From Mesorhizobium loti CJ3sym (GTDB lineage: Bacteria; Pseudomonadota; Alphaproteobacteria; Rhizobiales; Rhizobiaceae): DNA of 64,000 bases. The position numbers and the translations under genes were made by a program. The notes beneath the pieces are model-generated. The model made no database searches and was not told where the DNA came from. It worked only from the letters and a program-made list of their open reading frames with translations. The stretch covers positions 62,001-126,000 of the forward strand of contig NZ_AXAL01000018.1 of assembly GCF_000472785.1 (NCBI RefSeq), given 5' to 3'. Positions 9,070 to 16,551 of the stretch are shown here, in pieces. Position 1 is the first letter of the stretch; the number at the start of each line of letters is the position of its first letter.

Positions 9070-9807
9070 TTAGTAGGTCACTTCCGAATTGCCGAGGAAT
9101 TCACCTGAAATGCCCCTGCCGCGGTAGACATCGATCACCGCGCCACGATTTTCCGCGTCGATGGTGGTTTGCTTCCGAGGCCCGAGCAGATCGCCCGGGT
9201 TGGCCATCTGGGCGGCAAGATTGTTCTGATAGGAGCAGCCGAAGTCGGCGTAGTGCTTGTTTTCCGACGTCTCGGTGAGGTCATCGGGCCAGCGTCCGCA
9301 TTTGTCGGTCTGGGCTCTCACAGCGATATACGAGACGCGAACCGGGGCGGATGTCTCGCTCGATCCAGCTTGATAGGAGACCACGACGATCCGGTTGCGC
9401 TTGACGCCGCTTGCGACCGCGAGCCTGGCGAAATCGCGGCCGGCGGCCGTCGCGGCGACCTCATTGGCCGATCCGTTCGGAATCTGGATCGTCAATGTCG
9501 GAGCGGCACTCTTGTCATAGCCATCAAGGAAACCGAGAAGCGTGTCGCGCTGCGAGCCGGTCATGCCGCGGTCGCCGGCGCCGACCGGAAGGTCGATCTT
9601 CTCGTTCTTCTCGGCGATGACGATGGGATGGGTGGTGCGATAATCGTCCGGAATGGCGCCGACGGTGATGCTGTCGCGCTGGGCGCAACCGGCCAGCAGA
9701 GCCGTCAACGCCACCGCCATGAGGGGGAGCGCCCTCAGGCCGGTCCGCGAATGGCTGGAGCGCATCGTGGTGGCGATGGTCCTTGTCTTCAACGCTGACT
9801 GAAACAT
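9070..9807 (-). CDS. cpaD: CpaD-family pilus assembly lipoprotein
   Basis: The 245-residue protein has a long n-region and the lipobox LLAGC, which predicts an outer-membrane lipoprotein partner of the CpaC secretin. The CpaD domain includes HPIVIAEKNEKIDLPVG, an OmpA-like stretch of about 60 residues and the conserved CGRWPDDLT followed by NLAAQMANPGDLLGPR. ATG 9807 has GGGGAAG 6 bases upstream. It starts 15 bases past the end of cpaC, consistent with one transcript. Confidence 0.9.
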   Translation of the reverse strand: MFQSALKTRTIATTMRSSHSRTGLRALPLMAVALTALLAGCAQRDSITVGAIPDDYRTTHPIVIAEKNEKIDLPVGAGDRGMTGSQRDTLLGFLDGYDKSAAPTLTIQIPNGSANEVAATAAGRDFARLAVASGVKRNRIVVVSYQAGSSETSAPVRVSYIAVRAQTDKCGRWPDDLTETSENKHYADFGCSYQNNLAAQMANPGDLLGPRKQTTIDAENRGAVIDVYRGRGISGEFLGNSEVTY

Positions 9808-9821
9808 GTCCGCTTCCCCAT

Positions 9822-11339
9822 TCACTTGTAGATGAAGCCGACAACGCCGTGGTAGCGGCCGTTGGGCTTGTCGGTCTGCATGGTGCCGTAGACGCGATTG
9901 ACCTTGCCCAGGAACATGCCGGCGCCGTCGCTCGGAGGATTGAAATTGTCGTCCGGCTTGGCGAGATCGTTGCGTGCCACCGGCTTCGTCAAATAGGGCG
10001 TGATGATGATGACGAGCTCGCTTTCGTTGCGCACGAAATCCCGGCTGCGGAAGAGCGCGCCAAGCACGGGGATCTTCGTCAGTCCCGGCAAGCCATTGAC
10101 AGCCTGCCTGACATCGTCGCGAACCAGGCCGGCGATCATCATGGAACCGCCGGAGGGCAGCTCGACCGTCGTATCGGCAAGGCGCTTGCGCAACGAGAGG
10201 ATATTCGTGCCGGGGGTTTTCCCGCCAGCGGAAAGCGCGACCGCTCCTTCGGTCGTCGGCTCGGAAACCGAGGTTCTGACCTTCAGGCTGATGCGGCCGG
10301 GAGACAAAACCACCGGCTGGAATTCCAGACCGATGCCATACTCTATCTTTTGGATGTTGTAGGTCGTCAGACCCGTCTGGTTGTCGGTGGATACGTTGGC
10401 GCTGACCCCGGTCACCATGTTGTACTCGCCCCCCACCTTAAATGTGGCTTTCTCGCCGGACACGGCGGTCAAGGTCGGTTCAGCCAGCGTCTTCATGACG
10501 CCGGATTGCTCCATGGCGTTGACATAGGCCTTCAGCGCCGAGTTGCCGATGCCGAAGCCCGAATTCGACAACTCCGTGCCCAATCCAGTGAAATTGTCGC
10601 TGATCGCGCCATAGCTGATGCCGTTGCTGCCGCCGCTGCCGATCATGTTGACGCCGAGTTGCTTCATCACCGATCGGCTGACTTCAGCGACCGTCACTTT
10701 CAGCGTGACCTGATCGTCGCCGATGATCTGCAGCAGGTTGACGATCTTGCTGGTACGGCGCTCCTGGTCTGGGTTGTTGATGTCGACGCCGCTCTGAGCC
10801 GAGCCGCCGGCCGCGGTCTGCGAATATTGTCCGGTCGTTGCTTCACCGCCCGAGACGAAGATCGTCGCCAGGTCGACCGCCCGTTTCGCGTCCAGCGGCG
10901 TGTCGACGGTTCCCGTCAAGATCACATTGTCATTCAGCAGTTCGACCTTGACGGCCGCCGTCGGAAGGAAGCGCTTGATGTAGTCCTCCAGGCCGGCGAC
11001 GTCGCGCTCGACGGCCAGATCCAGGCTGGCGATCTGTTCGCCGTTTGGACCGAAGACGAAGATGTTGGTCTCGCCGACCGCTTTGCCGAACAGGTAGATA
11101 CGCCTTGCGGTGCGGGTCACCGCATCGGCAACGGTCGGGTTGGCGACAAGAATGTCGTAGGCATCGCTCGGCAGGTCGATGACCACCGATTTGTTGAGGC
11201 CAAGCTTGACGCGCTGGCTGGCTGTCGTCGCCGTCACCTGCGTATTCTTCGCCTCGACAACGCCCTGCACATTCGTTCCGACGATCAGAAGACTGAGTGC
11301 TGTGGCTACGATTGCCGGCAGTTTACCGCTTAACCTCAT
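9822..11339 (-). CDS. cpaC: Tad pilus outer-membrane secretin CpaC/RcpA
   Basis: The 505-residue secretin begins with a signal peptide (residues 1-30). A pilus-assembly N-domain follows (VKLGLNKSVVIDLPSDAYDILVANPTVAD), then a BON-like segment near VELLNDNVILTGTVD. The secretin homology region contains GGSMMIAGLVRDDVRQAVNGLPGLTKIPVLGALF and ends in ESELVIIITPYL. It forms the outer-membrane channel for the pilus. Its ATG overlaps the cpaB stop by 4 bases. Confidence 0.95.
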   Translation of the reverse strand: MRLSGKLPAIVATALSLLIVGTNVQGVVEAKNTQVTATTASQRVKLGLNKSVVIDLPSDAYDILVANPTVADAVTRTARRIYLFGKAVGETNIFVFGPNGEQIASLDLAVERDVAGLEDYIKRFLPTAAVKVELLNDNVILTGTVDTPLDAKRAVDLATIFVSGGEATTGQYSQTAAGGSAQSGVDINNPDQERRTSKIVNLLQIIGDDQVTLKVTVAEVSRSVMKQLGVNMIGSGGSNGISYGAISDNFTGLGTELSNSGFGIGNSALKAYVNAMEQSGVMKTLAEPTLTAVSGEKATFKVGGEYNMVTGVSANVSTDNQTGLTTYNIQKIEYGIGLEFQPVVLSPGRISLKVRTSVSEPTTEGAVALSAGGKTPGTNILSLRKRLADTTVELPSGGSMMIAGLVRDDVRQAVNGLPGLTKIPVLGALFRSRDFVRNESELVIIITPYLTKPVARNDLAKPDDNFNPPSDGAGMFLGKVNRVYGTMQTDKPNGRYHGVVGFIYK

Positions 11340-12151
11340 TTCCTTGCCCCTACTTCGGAGACTTCACCCGACTTGATCAGTCTCACTGTCCCCTTGCGGC
11401 CATTGCCGGAAACGAGATAGTCGGCTTCGCCCACATTCTTTTCCTGGGTGTCCGCGACCGCCCGCAGCGCCAGTGTCAGGCGATCCGCCATCTGCTGGGC
11501 GACGGTGATGATCTCCGCCTGTTTGGGCGTCAGTTCCAGCGTGGCGGTCTGGCCCACCCTGGTCTTCTTGCCCTCCTCGTCTTCCTGGATCGTCTGGTCG
11601 ATCGCCAGGACACGGATGTTCTTGAGGATGGTTTCGGTGTTGAAGCCAGTGCTGCCGCTGTTGGCATCCGCCCTGCGGGTCATGATGACGTCGACGTAAT
11701 CGTTTGGAAGGATGAAGCCGCCGGCCGAGGTGTCGGCCGATATGGTCGTGGCGACCGCCCGCATCCCGGACGGCAGGATGGAAGACATGAAGCTCTGTCC
11801 CTCGCCGATCAGCTTGGAACGCCGCACGGGCTCACCCGCATACATCGGCACACGGGCAATCGACCCCTTCAGTTTCTCCAGGGCGTCGGGAGCCGTGGCC
11901 TTGGTGATGAAATTCGGGTTGAGGCCGTCAGCCGGCCACGCTTGCCAGGTGATGTTGTTCTCGAGTGCATTGCCCATCATGACATCGCCCGAGAGCACGA
12001 GCACATCCTGCAGGGCCACCGCGGGGGCCTGGGGGCCGGAATCGACGACGATCTGGGGCGGTGGCGTGGCGACCATGTTCTTCGCGACATAGCCAGCACC
12101 ACCCGCCGCGGCCACCGCCACGCTCAGAATGATCAATCGGGATGCTGGCAT
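11336..12151 (-). CDS. cpaB: Flp pilus assembly protein CpaB/RcpC
   Basis: The 271-residue protein has an N-terminal membrane anchor (LIILSVAVAAAGGAGYVA) and a SAF/CpaB periplasmic domain with VLVLSGDVMMGNALENNITW and GMRAVATTISADTSAGGFILPNDYVDVIMTR. RcpC/CpaB proteins bind peptidoglycan and support the secretin. ATG 12151 is preceded by GGGCGAGGG; the longer GTG frame at 12181 lacks support. It is the first gene of the seven-gene tad operon on this strand. Confidence 0.92.
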   Translation of the reverse strand: MPASRLIILSVAVAAAGGAGYVAKNMVATPPPQIVVDSGPQAPAVALQDVLVLSGDVMMGNALENNITWQAWPADGLNPNFITKATAPDALEKLKGSIARVPMYAGEPVRRSKLIGEGQSFMSSILPSGMRAVATTISADTSAGGFILPNDYVDVIMTRRADANSGSTGFNTETILKNIRVLAIDQTIQEDEEGKKTRVGQTATLELTPKQAEIITVAQQMADRLTLALRAVADTQEKNVGEADYLVSGNGRKGTVRLIKSGEVSEVGARK

Positions 12152-12247
12152 CTGTCCGAACCCTCGCCCTTGGCAAACCACGTAGCCAGGCCGGACTGTG
12201 CAGCGGCAATCGTCAAAACAAGGTTAATGCAATGCTTACGATCGTGA

Positions 12248-12262
12248 TTAATTTAAGGTTTA
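12248..12262. promoter_or_regulatory. Candidate CtrA-like site upstream of the cpaB operon
   Basis: In the 214-base gap between cpaA and cpaB the sequence TTAA-N7-TTTA-C matches the CtrA consensus TTAA-N7-TTAA-C except at one base. The surrounding 12235-12275 stretch is AT-rich and about 100 bases upstream of the cpaB start, so it is a reasonable promoter region. This is a pattern match only. Confidence 0.35.
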
Positions 12263-12365
12263 CATAAATTAGCTGCATCATGCCGCGACCCAGCAACGCC
12301 GCCAGCTTTCCCCTCTTCAAGGCGTATCCGGCAGAAGAGAACCAGAAAAATAAATTGGATCGAGC

Positions 12366-12884
12366 TCAGCTCGCCAGCCTTGCCAGCGCCCACACCATCA
12401 AAGGCGAATCCGGATAAGTCAGCAGCCCGCCAAGGCCGAGCGCGATCCCGTAGGGAACGCCGGTCTTCTCATCCGCGAAATGACGCAGGAACGGATTTTG
12501 GCCAGTAAAAGCAGCCAGCGGCGACTTCCGGTAAAGCAGGATGGCGATTGTGAGCAGGCCGCCGATCAATGTCGAGGCCACGAGATATTGGACGAGTTGG
12601 ATATTGAGCCCCATCCACACGGCCGTGGCGGCCAGCAGCTTGGCATCGCCCCCACCCATGCCACCCATCGCGAACAGGCCGAACGTCACGGTCAGGACCA
12701 GGGCGCCGGCGGCGAAGTGCAAACCATACGCCGCCCATTCCATACCCGTCAGCGGCGCAACCAGCGCGAAGACGACGACAAGCAGCACTGACACGCGGTT
12801 GGCAATCGTCATCGACAGCATGTCGGAGATCGCGGCAAACAGCATGCAGAATGGAAAGACGACAAAGATCAGGGCTTCAAGCAT
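12366..12884 (-). CDS. cpaA: Prepilin peptidase CpaA (A24 family)
   Basis: This 172-residue polytopic membrane aspartic protease cleaves the Flp prepilin after its conserved glycine. One active-site Asp lies in the first loop (AAISDMLSMTIANRVS) and the other in GGMGGGDAKLLAA. Its length fits the short CpaA/TadV class, which lacks the methylase domain. It is transcribed downstream of the pilin gene, separated from it by a terminator, and upstream of cpaB. Confidence 0.93.
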   Translation of the reverse strand: MLEALIFVVFPFCMLFAAISDMLSMTIANRVSVLLVVVFALVAPLTGMEWAAYGLHFAAGALVLTVTFGLFAMGGMGGGDAKLLAATAVWMGLNIQLVQYLVASTLIGGLLTIAILLYRKSPLAAFTGQNPFLRHFADEKTGVPYGIALGLGGLLTYPDSPLMVWALARLAS

Positions 12885-13002
12885 CGGCGCTCATGCCTAT
12901 TGTCCGAAATTGATGGGGCTCAATCTAGCTTGGCTCGATTAACGATTGATGAGACCCGTGACGAAAAGGCGACTGGTTTTGCTGCGCCAAAACAATCAGC
13001 AT

Positions 13003-13033
13003 AAAAACAGGGGCCGCCATGTGGCGGCCCCTG
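13003..13033 (-). terminator. Intrinsic terminator downstream of the Flp pilin gene
   Basis: On the minus strand an exact 13-base inverted repeat CAGGGGCCGCCAC / ATGGCGGCCCCTG (13008-13033) is followed directly by TTTTTAT. It lies 32 bases after the pilin stop codon. It should limit read-through into cpaA, so pilin message can exceed machinery message. Confidence 0.88.
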
Positions 13034-13065
13034 CCCAGAACGCTATGTGCGATCAATCGTAAGTA

Positions 13066-13242
13066 TCAGCCGCCGCTGGAGTTCAGCGTGGTGCCGATAG
13101 CCGTGAACTTGGCGTTGATTGCGTTGCCGAGTGCGCCAGCGCCGGTGATGATGGCGAGCGCGATGAGGGCGGCGATCAGACCATATTCGATGGCGGTCGC
13201 GCCGGATTCGTCCTTCACGAAACGTGCAAAAAGGTTAGACAT
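13066..13242 (-). CDS. flp: Flp/Tad major pilin, 58 residues
   Basis: Translation gives a short prepilin: a basic leader MSNLFARFVKDESG, then ATAIEYGLIAALIALAII, a glycine/alanine stretch and a short polar tail. Cleavage by CpaA is expected after Gly14; Glu and Tyr at +5 and +6 (ATAIEY) are the Flp hallmark. An AGGAG site lies 7 bases before the ATG. The gene has its own terminator and stands alone at the head of the pilus cluster, as in Caulobacter pilA. Confidence 0.95.
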   Translation of the reverse strand: MSNLFARFVKDESGATAIEYGLIAALIALAIITGAGALGNAINAKFTAIGTTLNSSGG

Positions 13243-13599
13243 TTGAGAGCTCCTACTCCACGTGTTACAGCACTTCCGTCAACTTCTGTGGTGGTTGATC
13301 GGATGCTGCCAATCTAGGAAGAAGCTCTTTCGATCGGCTTAATAAACAGCCTTACCGATTCCTTTCCCGGCTCGAACATATTGCGTGGTTAACCCCATAC
13401 TAAGCGCTGGCTAAAATACCGTTCCCCAGGCCAACGCCGCAAAAGGCAAGGACTCACGGAAGTTCGCGGCCCCGCGCGAATCCGGCCATGCGAGCGGCCA
13501 TGCCGGTCGCTGCATCCGGTGGCGGCAAGCCGGCTTAACCGTTGGTTCACCAATCTCGTTCATGTTCTGTTGAACAGTCTGCTTGCGTGGAGCGCCTTG
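13243..13599. promoter_or_regulatory. Divergent promoter region, flp pilin versus secretin-N gene
   Basis: This 357-base gap separates the minus-strand pilin from the plus-strand gene at 13600. It is relatively AT-rich between 13320 and 13430 and contains TTAA-N7-CTAA at 13389-13403, one mismatch from the CtrA consensus. No reading frame of convincing quality is seen on either strand. The leaders for both genes should start here. Confidence 0.4.
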
Positions 13600-14022
13600 A
13601 TGGCCGTGCCGAGATCCTCAATCCTGATTGCCGCACTTCTTGCCGCCACAAGCCTGATCACGCCCGCCAGGGCCGGCGCCGGCATCGAGGTCACAATGAA
13701 TCAGGCCAAGATCGTGAAATTGTCGCGCCCCGCCGACACGATCGTCGTCGGCAACCCGGCAATCGCCGATGCCTCCGTCCAGGACGCCTCGACGATCGTG
13801 CTCACCGGCAAGGGTTTCGGTGTCACCAATCTCGTCGTCCTCGACCAGGAGGGCAGCCCGATCGTCGACGCGCAGGTCACCGTCGTGCGGCAGGCAGCTT
13901 CATCGGTCCGCATCTACCGGCGTGCCGAGGTCCAGACCATGTCCTGCACGCCCTATTGCGAAAGCTCCTATAAGAGCGAGGCCGAAAAATCCTCCGAAAA
14001 CGAGATGAGTGGCAGCAAATAG
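13600..14022 (+). CDS. Stand-alone secretin N-domain (pilus assembly N-terminal) protein
   Basis: The 140-residue protein has a signal peptide (MAVPRSSILIAALLAATSL to about residue 25). A single domain follows, matching the pilus-assembly N-domain of CpaC: IEVTMNQAKIVKLSRPADT, then IVVGNPAIADASVQD and VLTGKGFGVTNLVVLD. It has no secretin barrel. The C-terminal tail is polar and contains two cysteines (SCTPYCES). ATG 13600 has GGAG upstream; the longer frame from 13519 has no good site. It probably works in the periplasm with CpaC or CpaB. The domain is clear; the role is inferred. Confidence 0.78.
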   Translation: MAVPRSSILIAALLAATSLITPARAGAGIEVTMNQAKIVKLSRPADTIVVGNPAIADASVQDASTIVLTGKGFGVTNLVVLDQEGSPIVDAQVTVVRQAASSVRIYRRAEVQTMSCTPYCESSYKSEAEKSSENEMSGSK

Positions 14023-14156
14023 CCGGCGCCGACTGTCGTGCGAGTTACCGGCTGGTTAAAACGCCCGCGCCGACTTTAACGATCATTCACACCGGACCTC
14101 AATTGGTTTGCGCTAATACACCTGTCGGAACCGTCCAGGGGTGGCAGGAACAGGGT

Positions 14157-14747
14157 ATGGGCAAGGAATTCGGCTCGACAGGTCAGCGCAAGGTGGAGCG
14201 CGCCAGTTTTTTCAGACGTTTCATTCGCGACAGGCGAGGCGCCACGGCGCTGGAGTTCGCGCTGCTGGCATTGCCGTTCGCCCTCCTCGTCTTCGCCATC
14301 CTTGAAAGCTGCATCTCATTTGCCGGCCAGGAAGTGATGGCCAACATCACCGACGATGTCGCGCGCCAGTTGCGCACCGGCCAGTTGAGGCCGGCCGATG
14401 TCGCCGGGACCAAATTGACGACCCTGATCTGCGGCAAACTGGAGATCATCGTCTCCACGGATTGCCCACAACAGCTGCTGGTGGACCTGCGCCAGTATAC
14501 GACTTTCGCCGACGCGGCCACGGCGAGCTTCCAGATCCAAAACGGCGATGTCGTGCTGATGCAAGGCACGAGTTCACAGACTTTCGCCAACTCGCCGGGT
14601 CCGGCGGAATCGAGAAACATGCTGCGGGTCTTCTACAAATGGCCCGTCATGACCGATCTGATGGCGAAGTCGATGGCCAATCTGAGTGGCGGCAGGACGC
14701 TGCACTTTGCGTCCGTGACCTGGCAGAACGAACCGTTCGACAATTGA
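14157..14747 (+). CDS. TadE-like pseudopilin
   Basis: The 196-residue protein has a basic leader (RRFIRDRRG) followed by ATALEFALLALPFALLVFAIL. This is a class IV prepilin-like cleavage site with Glu at +5 and one membrane segment, as in TadE. The rest is a periplasmic domain with two cysteines (LICGKLEIIVSTDC). TadE/TadF pseudopilins are processed by the CpaA peptidase and are needed for pilus formation. ATG 14157 follows AGGAACAGGGT. The next gene is a second TadE-like protein 29 bases on. Confidence 0.85.
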   Translation: MGKEFGSTGQRKVERASFFRRFIRDRRGATALEFALLALPFALLVFAILESCISFAGQEVMANITDDVARQLRTGQLRPADVAGTKLTTLICGKLEIIVSTDCPQQLLVDLRQYTTFADAATASFQIQNGDVVLMQGTSSQTFANSPGPAESRNMLRVFYKWPVMTDLMAKSMANLSGGRTLHFASVTWQNEPFDN

Positions 14748-14776
14748 ATTCGCAGACACCAACAAGAAAAAAGGCA

Positions 14777-15406
14777 ATGGGCATGATGCGTGCGGGGGCA
14801 CATCCGGGAATTGCGGGACTCTGGAGCAAGGCAGCGGGATTCTGCTCCAATCGCCGTGGCGTGGCGGCGGTCGAATTCGCTCTGATCGTGCCGATCCTGC
14901 TGGTCATGTACTTCATGACAATGGAGGCTTCGCAGGCCATCGAGACCAGCAAGAAGGTCAGCCGCATCGGCAGCATGGTCGCCGATCTCATCACGCAGCA
15001 GTCGACCATCGTCAAGGCGGATCTCGATGCCATCATGCAGATCGGCACGTCAACCATCCAGCCCTACAACCGCTCGACGCCAAACATCACCATCACCGCG
15101 ATACAGGTCACCACCGATAACCCGGTCAAGGTCTTGGTGGTCTGGTCGCGCAAGGTGGTGGGCGGCGTCAACAGCGTCGGTGCCACCGCGGGTACCGCGA
15201 CGACGGTTCCGGCAACGCTCAAGGTGGCCGGCACATTCCTTATCCGCGTCGACAGCAATCTCGCCTATGCGCCAATTATCAACTGGCAGTCGGACACCAA
15301 GCAAAAGCTCGGATTGACCCCGTCGCTGACCACCACGATCTCGATGGGCGAGACCTACTATCTGCGCCCGCGCCGAAGCCTGACCATCCCCTGCGGCGAT
15401 TGCTGA
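14777..15406 (+). CDS. Second TadE-like pseudopilin
   Basis: The 209-residue protein has the processing motif SNRRG followed by VAAVEFALIVPILLVMYF, again with Glu at +5. The periplasmic part is rich in Thr, Val and Ser and ends in LTIPCGDC. ATG 14777 is preceded by AAAAAAGG. It probably forms the TadE/TadF-type pair with the gene before it. No long TadG (von Willebrand-type) gene is visible in the window. Confidence 0.83.
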   Translation: MGMMRAGAHPGIAGLWSKAAGFCSNRRGVAAVEFALIVPILLVMYFMTMEASQAIETSKKVSRIGSMVADLITQQSTIVKADLDAIMQIGTSTIQPYNRSTPNITITAIQVTTDNPVKVLVVWSRKVVGGVNSVGATAGTATTVPATLKVAGTFLIRVDSNLAYAPIINWQSDTKQKLGLTPSLTTTISMGETYYLRPRRSLTIPCGDC

Positions 15407-15413
15407 AGACTTT

Positions 15414-16337
15414 TCATTGCTGCCCACTATTGGCCGACACCAGGCGCACGATGGCTTCCGCCGTCGCATAATCCTTCGGAGCCACGGTTGCGAAGCCGCC
15501 GGAATGTTTCGATTCCAGGAGATCGTAGACATCCGGCGTCGTCGATTTGAGGTTGGTGAGGAACACGGTCAGCCGACGCTTGGCTTCAGGGTCGAGATCA
15601 CTGCGCACGGTATGGGGACCGTATCTCAGCAAGGGCGACGTCCACACAACCTGGAAAGCCGACGGCGAAAGACCGGCCAATTCGAGCCTTGCCTGCGTGC
15701 CATCAGACAATAATGGCTGGCCGTCGACTGTGGCCGTCACCCAACCGAACACAGCGTCGGCCTGACCGTCGAAGAACATTTTTTCCGCCGCCGACGCTGA
15801 ATCGGCATGGACCAGAAACGGTGAGTCATCCGCGATCGCGACATGCTCGGCGGCGAGCCCCGCCAGCGGCAAAAGCGCGCCACCGATGCTGTCTTGCGGT
15901 GGCATGGCGATCCGGTGCGTCGCCATCGCCGCCAGATCCGGCAGCTTGCCGTTCCTGGTCAACAGGACGGAACGAATGCCGGCCGCGCCGTTGGAATCGA
16001 CCGGAGCCACGAGCGGCTCGACGCAGCCGCAGCGTTGCAGCGCCGTGGCGTAGGCGGTCGCCGAATAGATGGCATATTCGATGCGGCTATTGGCCTGCGC
16101 CTCGATCAATGCTGCATAATCGCGCGCGACCACGAACTCCACCTTCATGCCAAGCGCATTGGTAAAGGCCTCCGTCAACACAGCCAGCCCCGGAACGGTG
16201 TTGCCGGCGCCAGGCTCGGCGACAATGCCTATGCGAAACGTGCCGATATCATCGCGCCAGTCGGCTCGTGCGGGACCAGACCAGAGCGCTCCATGCACGA
16301 CTATGAGGGCGCCGCACGCCTTCAGCACAGCTTTCAT
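15414..16337 (-). CDS. PhnD-like periplasmic substrate-binding protein
   Basis: The 307-residue protein starts with a signal peptide (MKAVLKACGALIVVHGALWSGPARA). It has the PhnD/SsuA/TauA-type binding fold: FRIGIVAEPGAGNTVPGLAVLTEAFTNALG, then DYAALIEAQANSRIEYAIYSATAYA and ADAVFGWVTA. No permease or ATPase gene is adjacent, so it may be an orphan binding protein or a sensor domain rather than part of a transporter. It converges with the TadE-like gene (7-base gap). The ribosome site is weak; an upstream ATG at 16376 is an alternative. Confidence 0.75.
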   Translation of the reverse strand: MKAVLKACGALIVVHGALWSGPARADWRDDIGTFRIGIVAEPGAGNTVPGLAVLTEAFTNALGMKVEFVVARDYAALIEAQANSRIEYAIYSATAYATALQRCGCVEPLVAPVDSNGAAGIRSVLLTRNGKLPDLAAMATHRIAMPPQDSIGGALLPLAGLAAEHVAIADDSPFLVHADSASAAEKMFFDGQADAVFGWVTATVDGQPLLSDGTQARLELAGLSPSAFQVVWTSPLLRYGPHTVRSDLDPEAKRRLTVFLTNLKSTTPDVYDLLESKHSGGFATVAPKDYATAEAIVRLVSANSGQQ

Positions 16338-16407
16338 GACAAGACCGTCGTCTGTTTTCCTCGATCCATGTCCCATGTCCGGCGTGTCGCAATACCTTTT
16401 GTGTTTA

Positions 16408-16454
16408 TCCAAGTCGTTGCCCCAAAACCGCCGGGCACTTTCGGGCGACATGGA
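16408..16454. repeat. Intergenic hairpin repeat, CATGTCG type
   Basis: Outer arms TCCAAGTCG and CGACATGGA (8 of 9 paired) enclose CCCCAAAACCGCCGGGCACTTTCGGG, in which CCC-N-AAA pairs with TTT-N-GGG. It lies in the divergent gap between the PhnD-like gene and deoB. It is the same element type as 53930-53979 and shares the loop pattern of three other repeats in the window. Confidence 0.7.
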
Positions 16455-16551
16455 CCGACTATCGCGCCAAGCCATTGCCGTTTGGTTTCCGAATTGCCAA
16501 TGCCGCCGTGGAACCCTATGTCTGGTCGTCCACACTGGCAACAATGACCCG

